From positions 682,001 to 746,000 of the forward strand of contig NZ_CP136758.1 of the NCBI RefSeq assembly GCF_032930845.1: a DNA stretch of 64,000 nucleotides, in the 5' to 3' direction. Source of the DNA: Parvularcula sp. LCG005 (GTDB lineage: Bacteria; Pseudomonadota; Alphaproteobacteria; Caulobacterales; Parvularculaceae). Positions within the stretch are counted from its first letter, which is position 1; the number at the start of each line of letters is the position of its first letter. This document shows positions 17,415 to 26,467 of the stretch, in pieces. The notes under the pieces were generated by a model. The model ran no database searches. It saw only the letters and a program-made list of their open reading frames with translations, and had not been told where the DNA came from. A program made the translations under genes and the position numbers.

Positions 17415-18287
17415 TCAATCCTCTTCAGGAAGATCGATCCACCAGCGCGCGCCTGTATAGGGTTCGTGCTCGACCCCATAGAGCCACCGCAGGGCGTCGA
17501 GCGCGGCTGGGTGATATATCGTGCTGTGATGCTCCGTCTCGCGACGATCGACATAAGTATAGGTCAGCCCGTCCAGTTCCGCCGCTGCCAGATCGGCGAG
17601 GATGGTATCGAGGCCGGCCTGCATCGTGCCACCTTCATCAGCCATGGTCACATATAGCCGCTTGCCGGTAAAATCGTGGGTGGCCAGCGCCTCGTCCGCG
17701 GCTTCAGCCAGGCGGCGATCGTCCCACCACAAACTGGGGGACACGGAGATATAATCGTCAAACACGTCAGGATGGTTGAGGAAGGTGTCCATAACGAAAA
17801 AGCCGGCGAGGCTTTCGCCAATCACCGCTTTGCGTCCACCGGCGCGATAACGCGCCTCGATCATCGGGATGACATCTTCAGCGATAAAGGTGCGGAATGT
17901 CTCTGCACCGCCCGGGTCCTTGGCCAGCTTGCGATAGCGCCTGTTTTGCGGCGGCGTGGTGAGTTCGGTCTGGCGCGCATTTGTGCGCACGCCCACGACG
18001 ATGAATTCCTCATACTGACCACTGATCGAGGCCAGTTGTCCGAGCCCGGCAATATGCGGATAGTCCTGATCAACGCCGCCATCCATGACATAGAGAACGT
18101 TATATTCCTTATCCCCGTCGCTGTAGGATGGGGGAAGCCAGACATTGATGTCATGGGGCTGAGCATAGGCCTCCGACGACAATGGGATCGTCTCGCCGAA
18201 GCTGATGGGCGTCGCGGTCTGGGCCGCTGCACCCGCGCTGAAGCTCAGCTGGAGGCAAGCGGCTAGTAGCAGAAGGCGTTTTTTCAT
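17415..18287 (-). CDS. Secreted alpha/beta-hydrolase esterase (Fes/esterase-D-like)
   Basis: A 290-residue esterase with an N-terminal signal peptide ending near AGAAAQ (23). The fold and motifs match the siderophore esterase/putative esterase group: LYVMDGG, the nucleophile elbow GESLAG with Ser159, and a likely catalytic His at 253 or 254 (ETEHHSTIYH). The insertion PSLWWDD is common in these proteins. Possible substrates include trilactone siderophores or other esters; no siderophore gene is near, so the substrate is open. It lies nine bases after the gamma-glutamyltransferase gene, probably in the same unit. Confidence 0.8.
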   Translation of the reverse strand: MKKRLLLLAACLQLSFSAGAAAQTATPISFGETIPLSSEAYAQPHDINVWLPPSYSDGDKEYNVLYVMDGGVDQDYPHIAGLGQLASISGQYEEFIVVGVRTNARQTELTTPPQNRRYRKLAKDPGGAETFRTFIAEDVIPMIEARYRAGGRKAVIGESLAGFFVMDTFLNHPDVFDDYISVSPSLWWDDRRLAEAADEALATHDFTGKRLYVTMADEGGTMQAGLDTILADLAAAELDGLTYTYVDRRETEHHSTIYHPAALDALRWLYGVEHEPYTGARWWIDLPEED

Positions 18288-18296
18288 TTTGTTGTC

Positions 18297-20090
18297 CTAT
18301 TGCGATTTGAACGTGCCGTCCCGACGCGCATCCACGCCTGGCTCGATTGTCTCACCATCCAGGCGGAAGCCGTAGACGCCGCTGGTCAGTTCACGGACGG
18401 CAACCGGGCCGTGACCGAAGGCTTCAAGGTCCGAGATAAGTTCGGCACTCGCCCCTTCTTCGACGATAACGCTGCCGCGGGGGGTGACCACGTTTGGCAT
18501 GTCGACCGCGCCTTGCAGGTCAACGCCCCAGGCCAGATTGGCCAGTACCGTTTTGGCGACATATCCGATGATGGCGGACCCGCCGGGTGAACCGATCGCC
18601 ATGACGGGCTCTTCACTGGCGTTCAGCACAATGATGGGCGTCATGGAACTGCGTGGCCGTTTGCCCGGCGCGACAGCATTGACCACGGGCACGCCATCTT
18701 TTTCAGGGATGAAAGAAAAATCCGTCAGCTGATTGTTCAGAATAAAGCCGCCAGCCATCAGGTGGCTGCCAAAAGCCGTCTCCACGGTCGTCGTCATCGA
18801 CACGATATTGCCGAAGCTGTCACGGATAGAGAAATGGCTCGTGCCGGGCAGGCTGGCCGATGCATCCATGGCGCGGCCCTCTTTCAACGATACCGTTGTG
18901 GGGTCGCCGGGCTCGACCGTCTCTGCCGCTTCCGAGCCGATCAACTGGGCGCGACTGTCCAGATAGTCTGGCGCCAGCAGGCCGTCGACGAGCTGGTCCG
19001 CGCTGATCGTGCCGTCACCCATTGCCGTGGGGTCGGCGAGATAGAGGTCGCGGTCAGCATAGGCGAGGCGGCTGGCCTCCACATAATTGTGCCAGGAAAG
19101 GCCGGAAACGTCACCGTCCGTGCCCGTCTGGTTTGCCGGCGCTGCGCGCTCATAAAGGCCGAGGATCTGCAGGAGCGTCACACCGCCCGAGCTTGGCGGC
19201 CCCATTGAGCAGACCTTGTAGGTGAGAAACGGGCTGCATACCGGCTCGCGCTCAACAGGCTCGTAGTCAGCAAAATCTTCAGGGATCATGGTCCCCGGGC
19301 CCACGCGCTCGTTCACGGCGGCGGCAATCTTCTCTGCCACGCTGCCATTGTAGAACACTCCGGCACCGCCAGCCGCCAGCTCCTGCAGCGTTTCGGCGTA
19401 GTCGGGATTTTTCAGGACCGTATCGGCGGGCAGCGGTGTGCCATCGGCATCGTAGAACAGCGCTTTCGCAGCGGGATTGTCTGGCAGCCGGTTCATCCGC
19501 CCAAGGAGCATGTGAAGGCGCTCGCCCATGACATAGCCGTTGGTTGCGAGGTTTTCGGCATCTTCAAACAGAGTATGCCATTCCAGAACGCCGTGCTCGG
19601 CATGGGCGACACCCAGCATGCCAACGACACCGGGGATGCCAACGGACTTGCCAGAGGTCACGGCGTCGTAAAATCCCATCGGCGTGCCGTCGTCTTTCAG
19701 AAACATGGCGGGCGTGGCCGACATCGGTGCCTGTTCACGCCCGTCATAGGTCGTCAGTTTGCCCGATTGCTGATCGTAATAGACGAGGAAGGCACCGCCG
19801 CCGAGGCCGGAGGATTGCGGTTCCACGAGTCCCAGGACCGCCTGCACGGCGATCGCGGCGTCGATGGCAGAACCGCCTTCGGCCAGAATTCGGGCGCCAG
19901 CGTCGGTGGCGTGCGGGTTGGCCGTGACGACGGCCCAGCGATGATCATTGCTTGCCCCCGGCGCTTCGGGAAAGCCATCACCCATTGGCACCGCTTCCGT
20001 ACTCGGAGCCTGCGCGGGGTCGGTCGGTTCAGGGTTGCCGCAAGCCGTGGCCAGGATCGCCAGAAAAAATGGTGTGGCGCGTTTGATCAT
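18297..20090 (-). CDS. ggt: Gamma-glutamyltransferase (lipoprotein)
   Basis: An Ntn-hydrolase that cleaves the gamma-glutamyl bond of glutathione and transfers or hydrolyses the glutamyl group. The 597 residues fit a self-processing precursor. The cleavage and catalytic threonine is Thr417 in LPGTSHFS; substrate-binding GPPSSGG (298-304) and GSPGGS are present. The N-terminus ends in a lipobox-like LATAC (Cys17), so the enzyme should be membrane-tethered on the periplasmic side. It is divergent from the P1-family peptidase gene, with 62 bases between. Confidence 0.93.
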   Translation of the reverse strand: MIKRATPFFLAILATACGNPEPTDPAQAPSTEAVPMGDGFPEAPGASNDHRWAVVTANPHATDAGARILAEGGSAIDAAIAVQAVLGLVEPQSSGLGGGAFLVYYDQQSGKLTTYDGREQAPMSATPAMFLKDDGTPMGFYDAVTSGKSVGIPGVVGMLGVAHAEHGVLEWHTLFEDAENLATNGYVMGERLHMLLGRMNRLPDNPAAKALFYDADGTPLPADTVLKNPDYAETLQELAAGGAGVFYNGSVAEKIAAAVNERVGPGTMIPEDFADYEPVEREPVCSPFLTYKVCSMGPPSSGGVTLLQILGLYERAAPANQTGTDGDVSGLSWHNYVEASRLAYADRDLYLADPTAMGDGTISADQLVDGLLAPDYLDSRAQLIGSEAAETVEPGDPTTVSLKEGRAMDASASLPGTSHFSIRDSFGNIVSMTTTVETAFGSHLMAGGFILNNQLTDFSFIPEKDGVPVVNAVAPGKRPRSSMTPIIVLNASEEPVMAIGSPGGSAIIGYVAKTVLANLAWGVDLQGAVDMPNVVTPRGSVIVEEGASAELISDLEAFGHGPVAVRELTSGVYGFRLDGETIEPGVDARRDGTFKSQ

Positions 20091-20152
20091 GTGAAAAATC
20101 CGTCAGACGATGCAAAAGGAGAGCGTAGCGCTGTTTTGGAAGAGGACAAACC

Positions 20153-21124
20153 ATGAGTGTGGGGGCACGCAATAGCATTACTGACGTCCCGGGCCTCATG
20201 GTCGGACAGGCGCAGGATCGTGCCGTCAAAACAGGCGTGACCGTCATCTTGCCAGACGCGCCGGCAATCGCCGCCGTCGACGTGCGCGGCGGCGGGCCGG
20301 GGACGCGCGAAGCCGATGCGCTGGCGCTGACCGGCCTCGTCGACCGGGCCGATGCGATCGTTCTCGCCGGGGGTTCGGTCTATGGCCTCGGCGCTGCGGA
20401 CCGCATTGCCGCTCTATTGGGGGCTCGCGGCAGGGGCTTCAGCCTGATGCCTGCGGCCGGTGTGCCGGTCAGTCCCATCGTCCCTGCAGCGATATTGTAT
20501 GATCTCGCCAATGGCGGCGACAAAGAATGGGGTGATCAGCCGCCCTATGGCCGTCTGGGGGCAGAGGCTCTTGATGCAGTCTCAGAAGAGGTTGCCCTGG
20601 GACCGGTTGGTGCAGGCTGCGGTGCACTTGCCGGTCAGCATCTTGGTGGGTTGGGCACGGCCAGCGCAGTGACTGATGCCGGCGTGACTGTCGGGGCCAT
20701 TGCGGCGGTGAACAGTTTTGGCAGTCCCTATGTGCCAGGCACTCGGCAATTCTGGGCGGCCCCATTCGAAGTCGGCGACGAATTTGGCGGCCGGGGGATC
20801 GCGCAGGCGGCAGTGAGCGGCTTTCCCTCCGATACAAAGGTGGGTTCAGGCCCTCGCGGCAACACGACAATTGCCTGCATCGCGACCGATGCGGATCTGT
20901 CCAAGGCCGAAGCGGCGCGCCTAGCGATCATGGCGCAGGATGGGCTAGCGCGGGCCCTGCGACCTGCCCATGGGCCGACCGATGGGGATACAGTATTTGT
21001 GTTGGCAACGGGTGGACGACCGCTGGCAGAGCCACGTGTCTTGGGCCTGACAGAGCTTGGCAATCTCGCTGCGGACGTGCTCGCCCGGGCGATCGCGCGG
21101 GGCGTCTACTTCGCTGAAGCCTGA
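20153..21124 (+). CDS. P1-family (DmpA-like) Ntn peptidase
   Basis: A 323-residue protein of the P1/S58 family (DmpA aminopeptidase, BapA beta-peptidase and relatives), self-processing Ntn-type enzymes. Visible blocks are SITDVPGLMVGQAQD, DVRGGGPGTREADAL, VLAGGSVYGLGAADRI and, near the processing site, GSGPRGNTTIACIATDADLSKAEA. There is no signal peptide, so it is probably cytoplasmic. It ends tail to tail with the copper chaperone gene, overlapping it by 19 bases. The native substrate is unknown. Confidence 0.85.
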   Translation: MSVGARNSITDVPGLMVGQAQDRAVKTGVTVILPDAPAIAAVDVRGGGPGTREADALALTGLVDRADAIVLAGGSVYGLGAADRIAALLGARGRGFSLMPAAGVPVSPIVPAAILYDLANGGDKEWGDQPPYGRLGAEALDAVSEEVALGPVGAGCGALAGQHLGGLGTASAVTDAGVTVGAIAAVNSFGSPYVPGTRQFWAAPFEVGDEFGGRGIAQAAVSGFPSDTKVGSGPRGNTTIACIATDADLSKAEAARLAIMAQDGLARALRPAHGPTDGDTVFVLATGGRPLAEPRVLGLTELGNLAADVLARAIARGVYFAEA

Positions 21125-21561
21125 TCCAGCTGCAGCGTGACGGGCAGCTCACCGGCCTTTTCAAAGACCAGAATGACTTCGACCGCCATGGCATTCTGAA
21201 GCTCAGGCGACAGTCCCATGAGCATGAGATGCGTCCCGCCGGGTTCAAGCACAACCGCCTTGCCCGCGGGCAGTTCAAGGTCCGCCAAAGGACGCATCGA
21301 CATGACGCCATTGTTCATGACCATGGTGTGGACCTCGACCGCTTCTGCCATGGGCGAGCTTGCCGAAATCAATTTGTCATCCACATCAGAGGTAAGAGTC
21401 ATATATCCTGCCGTCGCCATGGCGCCGCCCATGGGGGCCCGGAAAGATGTGTCTTTGACGCTGACGCCGGTCGCGCTGCTCTCGGTATCGTTCGAGCAGG
21501 CGGCAAGAGCGAGGAAAACGAAAGCCGTCGCGGCCTTGGCAAGTGTATTGAGGCGGGTCAT
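21106..21561 (-). CDS. PCu(A)C-type periplasmic copper chaperone, lipoprotein
   Basis: About 151 residues. The N-terminus is a lipoprotein signal ending in FLALAAC. The mature part has the PCu(A)C copper-binding pattern: VHTMVMNNGVMSM and, about 20 residues on, THLMLMGL, which give the His and Met ligands. These proteins deliver Cu(I) to cytochrome oxidase or handle periplasmic copper; no oxidase gene lies near. The frame opens at 21579; the ATG at 21561 fits the signal peptide best. Confidence 0.87.
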   Translation of the reverse strand: MTRLNTLAKAATAFVFLALAACSNDTESSATGVSVKDTSFRAPMGGAMATAGYMTLTSDVDDKLISASSPMAEAVEVHTMVMNNGVMSMRPLADLELPAGKAVVLEPGGTHLMLMGLSPELQNAMAVEVILVFEKAGELPVTLQLDQASAK

Positions 21562-21646
21562 AAGCAGGCCTTTAATCAACAGCTGAACATCGCCGGGTTA
21601 GGCCGAGTTTTCGATAACGGCAAGCGGCACGGCGAAAGGAGCCCCT

Positions 21647-21874
21647 ATGAACCTGTCTGAATTGAGCCGATTGCAGAATTTTCTGCGCAAGCGCTTCAAT
21701 GACAAGGACCTGAACGTCCGTCCACGCACGAACAAGGACGATTCTGCCGAGGTCTATTCCGGCGAAGAATTCATCGGCGTTCTGTTCCGTGATGAGGACG
21801 AGGGCGAAATTTCCTACGATTTCAACATGGCCATTCTGGACATTGATCTTGAGGAAGACTTCGGCAACGCGTGA
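21647..21874 (+). CDS. DUF3126-family small protein
   Basis: A 75-residue acidic protein matching the DUF3126 pattern known from alphaproteobacteria: an N-terminal helix (LSRLQNFLRKRFND) and the strands LNVRPRTNKDDSAEVYSGEEFIGV and DEDEGEISYDFNMAILDIDL. AAAGGAG precedes the ATG at good distance. No biochemical role is known. It is directly followed by a uracil-DNA-glycosylase-fold gene, which may be co-transcribed. Confidence 0.85.
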   Translation: MNLSELSRLQNFLRKRFNDKDLNVRPRTNKDDSAEVYSGEEFIGVLFRDEDEGEISYDFNMAILDIDLEEDFGNA

Positions 21875-21878
21875 CACC

Positions 21879-22499
21879 GTGTCCCTCGCGGCCCTGCGAG
21901 AGGAGCTGTCCGCCTGTCGCCATTGCGAGAAGGTGGGCCTGATCCCCGCAGCCCGGCCGGTCTTTCAACTGCCCGCCGACCCTGTCATCGGCATCTTCAG
22001 TCAGGCACCGGGCAATCTGGCCCATCAGAAGGGTAAGCCCTTCTATGATCCGTCCGGGGTGCGTTTGCGGTCATGGCTGGGGATCGACGAGACCATTTTC
22101 TATTCGGACGCCGTGGCGATTGCGCCCATGGCCTATTGCTTTCCGGGCTATGACGGAAAGGGGCCAACCGGTCGGGGCGGGGACCTGCCGCCGCCGAAAG
22201 TCTGCGCAGAGCGGTGGCGCGCCCGCGTCATGGCTCACATCCTGCCATCGCTGAAGGTCGTTCTACTTGTAGGGGCGTATGCCCAGGCCTGGCATCTGGG
22301 GACGGAAAAAGGCCGGACGCTGACGGAAACGGTGGCGGCCTGGCCCGACCGGTTTGCCGATGCGCAGCAGACGGGGCAGCTCTTATTGCCCATGCCCCAT
22401 CCCAGCTGGCGGAACACCGGTTGGTTGAAGAAAAATCCGTGGTTCGAGGCGGAGGTCATTCCGCGATTGCAGGCGGCGGTCCAGGACGCGCTGTCCTAG
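21879..22499 (+). CDS. Uracil-DNA glycosylase superfamily protein
   Basis: About 206 residues with the UDG-superfamily layout: LREELSACRHCEKVG, the motif-1 region VIGIFSQAPGNLAHQKGKPFYDPSG, a central AIAPMAYCFPGYDGKG, and the C-terminal PMPHPSWRN, which supplies the motif-2 His. It belongs to the uracil-DNA-glycosylase-like branch whose activity is mostly untested. The first in-frame start after the DUF3126 stop is a GTG at 21879; no ATG is available. Its stop overlaps that of a tiny gene on the other strand. Confidence 0.8.
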   Translation: MSLAALREELSACRHCEKVGLIPAARPVFQLPADPVIGIFSQAPGNLAHQKGKPFYDPSGVRLRSWLGIDETIFYSDAVAIAPMAYCFPGYDGKGPTGRGGDLPPPKVCAERWRARVMAHILPSLKVVLLVGAYAQAWHLGTEKGRTLTETVAAWPDRFADAQQTGQLLLPMPHPSWRNTGWLKKNPWFEAEVIPRLQAAVQDALS

Positions 22500-22645
22500 T
22501 TCCCGTCCGTATCACTTTCCATGTCAGGGATGATATCGACGGCAAAATCATCCATCGTTGTATCCGATCGACACTGCGTCAGTGCCAGCAGCGCAATGAG
22601 CGACACCGAAAAGATCGCGATGATGAATTTGAGGATCGCACGCAT
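22496..22645 (-). CDS. 49-residue membrane peptide or small lipoprotein
   Basis: A short gene with a strong GGAGG six bases before its ATG. The product has a basic head (MRAILK), a hydrophobic helix (FIIAIFSVSLIALLALTQC) and an acidic tail ending SDTDGN. The helix ends in a Cys, suggesting either a lipoprotein with a weak lipobox (LTQC) or a single-pass membrane peptide. It lies 64 bases after the hybrid kinase on the same strand and may share its transcript. I recognise no family. Confidence 0.55.
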   Translation of the reverse strand: MRAILKFIIAIFSVSLIALLALTQCRSDTTMDDFAVDIIPDMESDTDGN

Positions 22646-22709
22646 GGCCGGCCTCCGTCAGCTGGCACGACCCTAGGACCAATGGCAGGGATATGCCAGA
22701 CCGCGAGGG

Positions 22710-24488
22710 TCAGGCAGCTTTAAGCACCGCGCGGTCGTGAATCAGCGTGTGCATCATCTGGCGCATGGCGATGCCGGTCAGAGGCTTGGAGAGATATTCC
22801 GTGAAGCCCTGCTGGATCAGGGCCTCGCGCTCGCCGGCAAGGGCGTCGGCGGTACAGGCGACCACCGGTACATCCCGCATTGGGCCTGGCAGGTCGCGGA
22901 TTTGCCGCAACGTGTCGAGGCCGCTCAAGCCCGGCATGTGCTTGTCCATCAGCACCACATCATAGCGGCCGACAGACAGCGCTGCGAGGCAGTCAATGCC
23001 TGAGGATACAGATTTGGACGTCATGCCCATCGCCTTGATGAACTGCTCAGCCACCATCTGGTTGATCGCGTTGTCGTCCACGACGAGAATGTGAAGGCTG
23101 GGCAAGGGCGCCACTGCGGCTTCCATGTCAGGCCCCGTGACGGTTTCCTCTGTGGACGAAATTTTCAGCGGGAAGCGCAGGGTGAAGGTTGAACCCGTGC
23201 CCTCGGTTGACGTGACCGACAGGGAGCCGTCCATCATTTCCGCCAGACGGCGGCAAATTGACAGGCCGAGGCCGGTGCCGCCATGGGCCTTCGCAATATC
23301 CACCGTCGCCTGTTCAAACGCGCCGAAGATCCGGGCCTGCTGTTCTTCGCTAAGGCCCATACCTGTGTCGGTGACGGTCACCAGAAGGTGTTCGGCCGCG
23401 TCGATCCAGTCGACTTTCATGGCAATGGTCAGGCTGCCCTCGGTAGTGAATTTGAGGCCATTGGAGACGAGGTTGTCGACAATCTGACGGATACGGAAGT
23501 CGTCACCCTTGATCGTCGCCGGAACCGCATCATCGACATCGACGTGCAGATCGAGACCCTTCTTCGCCGCGGCCGGCTGCCACATCTGCTGCAGGTCATA
23601 GAGCAGGGAACGCGGCGCGAACGGCGTTTCCACAATAGCGAGCTTGTTGGCTTCGATCTTGGACAGGTCGAGAATGTCATTGACGATATGAAGTAGAGAC
23701 CGCCCCGACGACTGCACCGTCCGCAGAAGGCGGCGCTGCTCATCATCAAGTTTGGTGTTCTCAAGGGCTTCGGTCAGACCCAGAACGCCGTTCAACGGTG
23801 TCCGCAGTTCATGGCTCATTGAGGCGAGAAATTCCGACTTTGCGTGTTCGGCTTCGCGCGCGCGCACGATGCCCTGTTCCAGCCAGCGAAATGCCCGATA
23901 GGTATTGGTCGCGAAGATCGTACCCATGATCGTCGCGATCATGGTGCCAATGATGGCTTGCAATGTCCGTTGTGCTGTACGCTGAGCGTACACCGCCAGT
24001 TCGGCTTCTGCCGAGCCCATGGAGATGTTATAGAGGACGAGGAAATAGGTGACGATGACCGCTGAGCAGATCCAGGCGATCCGCCGCGTGGCAAGGAAGC
24101 AGTTCAGCATCGGCAACAGGACCAGCAGCGGTATCAGGGAAGTATTGATGCCGGTACCGGACAGAACGGCCGTGAAGAAGCTCGAGATCAGACATAGCGC
24201 CGTGATCAGGAGGGAGTAGGCAGAGTAGATCTTGAAATAGCGCAGGCACAACACCATTCCGAGCATGATCAGGGCTGCCGTCAGGGCAATTGTCTGGTCA
24301 ATTTCCCAACGGCCAAACGTACGGGTAAGGACGACGATATTGACGGTCTGCGCGCCGATTACAGTCCAGCAGAAAGCATAAAGTGCCCGCGCGCGCAGAA
24401 CATTGGTCGCGCCTTCTGACGGATCGATGGTCAAGAACCGTTCGTAATGGGATAACGCCCGTCTCAGCACTCGATTTGGACTCCACAC
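22710..24488 (-). CDS. Membrane hybrid histidine kinase with C-terminal receiver
   Basis: A 592-residue hybrid kinase. Residues about 35-200 hold five or six membrane helices with short loops and no separate periplasmic sensor domain, so it may sense the membrane itself. The HisKA domain has His226 (FLASMSHELRTPLNG); the ATPase domain has an N-box near 338-348 (DNLVSNGLKF), TDTGMGLS and GGTGLGLS. A receiver (465-585) has the phospho-acceptor Asp515 (VLMDKHMPG) and the acidic pair LVVDDN. There is no Hpt domain, so a separate phosphotransferase is needed. A CtrA-type box lies about 60 bases upstream of the start. Confidence 0.93.
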   Translation of the reverse strand: MWSPNRVLRRALSHYERFLTIDPSEGATNVLRARALYAFCWTVIGAQTVNIVVLTRTFGRWEIDQTIALTAALIMLGMVLCLRYFKIYSAYSLLITALCLISSFFTAVLSGTGINTSLIPLLVLLPMLNCFLATRRIAWICSAVIVTYFLVLYNISMGSAEAELAVYAQRTAQRTLQAIIGTMIATIMGTIFATNTYRAFRWLEQGIVRAREAEHAKSEFLASMSHELRTPLNGVLGLTEALENTKLDDEQRRLLRTVQSSGRSLLHIVNDILDLSKIEANKLAIVETPFAPRSLLYDLQQMWQPAAAKKGLDLHVDVDDAVPATIKGDDFRIRQIVDNLVSNGLKFTTEGSLTIAMKVDWIDAAEHLLVTVTDTGMGLSEEQQARIFGAFEQATVDIAKAHGGTGLGLSICRRLAEMMDGSLSVTSTEGTGSTFTLRFPLKISSTEETVTGPDMEAAVAPLPSLHILVVDDNAINQMVAEQFIKAMGMTSKSVSSGIDCLAALSVGRYDVVLMDKHMPGLSGLDTLRQIRDLPGPMRDVPVVACTADALAGEREALIQQGFTEYLSKPLTGIAMRQMMHTLIHDRAVLKAA

Positions 24489-24548
24489 CTGTTGCGGCGG
24501 AATCTAGGCCTCAGAAATGAAGAAAATGATTATGTGGCGAGCGTAATG

Positions 24549-24564
24549 TTAATCCGCTTTTAAC
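24549..24564. promoter_or_regulatory. CtrA-type box upstream of the hybrid kinase
   Basis: TTAA (24549-24552), seven bases, TTAA (24560-24563) followed by C, the full binding consensus of the alphaproteobacterial cell-cycle regulator CtrA. It lies about 61 bases before the kinase start and overlaps the last codons of the upstream ABC exporter gene. It was found by eye only; no binding is shown. Confidence 0.45.
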
Positions 24565-26419
24565 CAACATTCGTAGGCGTATCGTCTTGGTAACCATCAA
24601 GTTGTCGCTGCCAGAGCGCAGCATAAAGACCGTTCTGTTCCAGAAGTCCCGTATGGGTGCCTTCTTCGATGACCCGGCCACTTTCCAGGACGACGATATG
24701 ATCAGCATCGATGACCGTCGACAGACGGTGGGCGATGACGAGGGTCGTGCGGTTCTGGGACACGGTGCGCAGGGCGTCGAGAATACCGAACTCGGTCGCT
24801 GAATCGAGCGCCGATGTGGCTTCGTCGAGGATCAGGATCGGCGGGTCTTTCAGGATCGTGCGCGCAATGGCCACACGCTGTTTCTCGCCGCCGGACAGTT
24901 TCAGCCCCCGTTCCCCAACCATGGTGTCATAGCCGCGGGGCAGGCCCGTGATGAACTCATGGATCTGCGCCAGCCGGGCGGCCTCTTCGATCTCGGCCTG
25001 CGTCACACCGGGGCGGCCATAGCCAATATTGTAGCCGATCGTGTCGTTGAAGAGCACCGTGTCCTGGGGGACCATGCCGATGGCATGACGCAAGGATGCT
25101 TGGCTGACGGTGCTGATATCCTGGCCATCGATCAGGATCCGGCCGGACCAAGCGTCATAGAAGCGGTAGGCCAGTCGGCCGATGGTCGATTTGCCGGCAC
25201 CGGACGGGCCCACAAAGGCAATCTTTCGGCCCGGCGCCGCGGTAAAGCTGATGCCGTGAAGGATCTCGCGATCCTCGTCATAGCCGAACCGGACGTCCTC
25301 GAACCGGACCTCACCACCATCCACGCGCAAGGCGGCGGCGTCGGGCACGTCGTCCACTTCTGTGCCGCGTTCCAGGAGGGCAAACATCTTTTCCATGTCG
25401 ACCAGCGCCTGCTTGATCTCCCGATAGGCGAACCCGAGAATGTTCAGCGGCTGATACAGCTGCATCATGATCAGGCTGACCCCGGTGATCTCGCCGATCC
25501 CGAGACGGCCATTGGCGACGCCAATGGCGGTCAGGAGGAGGGCGGCGGCCAGGCCGATATTGATGACAACGGACTGGCCGATATTCAGCACCGCCAGTGA
25601 GTTCTGGGATTTGATGGCGGCACGCTGATAGTCGACGAGGGCCTCATCATAGCGGCCCGCCTCATACTCTTCATTGCCGAAATATTTGACGGTCTCGTAA
25701 TTGAGGAGAGCGTCCACGGCGCGGGTGTTGGCCAGCTGGTCTTTCTCGTTCATCTCCCGACGAAACTGCAGGCGCCATTCGGTCGATGCGATCGTGAACC
25801 AGAAATAGACCACGAGGGTCACCACAACGATCACCACCAGCCAGCCTGAATAACGAAGGCCGAAGACAACCGCGATCAGCGCCAGCTGGATCAGCGTCGG
25901 GGCGATGTTGAACAGCAGGAACCGGAAAAGGAAATCGATCGACCGCACGCCCCGTTCGATCAGGCGATTGAGGCTGCCGGTCCGTCGCTCGAGATGGAAG
26001 CGTAGCGAGAGATCATTGACGTGCCGGAAGACGTCGAGCGCCACTTCACGCTGGGCGTTCTGGCCCACGGTCGAGAACAGAAATTCGCGCAATTGCGGCA
26101 CGACGGAAGAGACCAGTCGAAGAAATCCGTAGCCGAGAATAAGGCCCAGCACGGCGGCGGTCAGACCCAGTGTCTCATCCTGCTCTGCCAGCCGGTTGAT
26201 CGCGGCGGCGAGCGCAAAAGGCGTGGCGACCGTGATGACCTGGCCGATCAGAATGACCGAGAACGACGCAATAATGCGTTTCTTGAACCCCGGATGCCGG
26301 TCGTTCCAAAGGTAGGGGATAAGTTTGCGGACGGCGCCCAGCTGCTCTCGCAGCGTGGTCTCGGGGGCGTCGTTGGGCTGCGCTGTGCGGGTGGGTCCGG
26401 GTCTGGGCATGTGTGCCAT
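24560..26419 (-). CDS. Atm1/HMT1-type ABC exporter
   Basis: A 619-residue half-transporter that works as a homodimer in the inner membrane. The membrane domain (about 45-340) contains NYETVKYFGNE (240-250), a hallmark of the Atm1/ABCB7/HMT1 branch, whose members export glutathione-linked sulfur or metal species. The ATPase domain has Walker A GPSGAGKST (404-412), the signature LSGGEKQR, Walker B ILILDEATS and the switch His in IAHRLST. Two starts are possible (26419 or 26410). It stands alone, not in a metal operon, so its cargo is inferred from the family only. Confidence 0.9.
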   Translation of the reverse strand: MAHMPRPGPTRTAQPNDAPETTLREQLGAVRKLIPYLWNDRHPGFKKRIIASFSVILIGQVITVATPFALAAAINRLAEQDETLGLTAAVLGLILGYGFLRLVSSVVPQLREFLFSTVGQNAQREVALDVFRHVNDLSLRFHLERRTGSLNRLIERGVRSIDFLFRFLLFNIAPTLIQLALIAVVFGLRYSGWLVVIVVVTLVVYFWFTIASTEWRLQFRREMNEKDQLANTRAVDALLNYETVKYFGNEEYEAGRYDEALVDYQRAAIKSQNSLAVLNIGQSVVINIGLAAALLLTAIGVANGRLGIGEITGVSLIMMQLYQPLNILGFAYREIKQALVDMEKMFALLERGTEVDDVPDAAALRVDGGEVRFEDVRFGYDEDREILHGISFTAAPGRKIAFVGPSGAGKSTIGRLAYRFYDAWSGRILIDGQDISTVSQASLRHAIGMVPQDTVLFNDTIGYNIGYGRPGVTQAEIEEAARLAQIHEFITGLPRGYDTMVGERGLKLSGGEKQRVAIARTILKDPPILILDEATSALDSATEFGILDALRTVSQNRTTLVIAHRLSTVIDADHIVVLESGRVIEEGTHTGLLEQNGLYAALWQRQLDGYQDDTPTNVG

Positions 26420-26467
26420 CAGATAGCGGGTTTCCCCGCAATTGCGAGCCCCCTCAAAACGGCCGGA

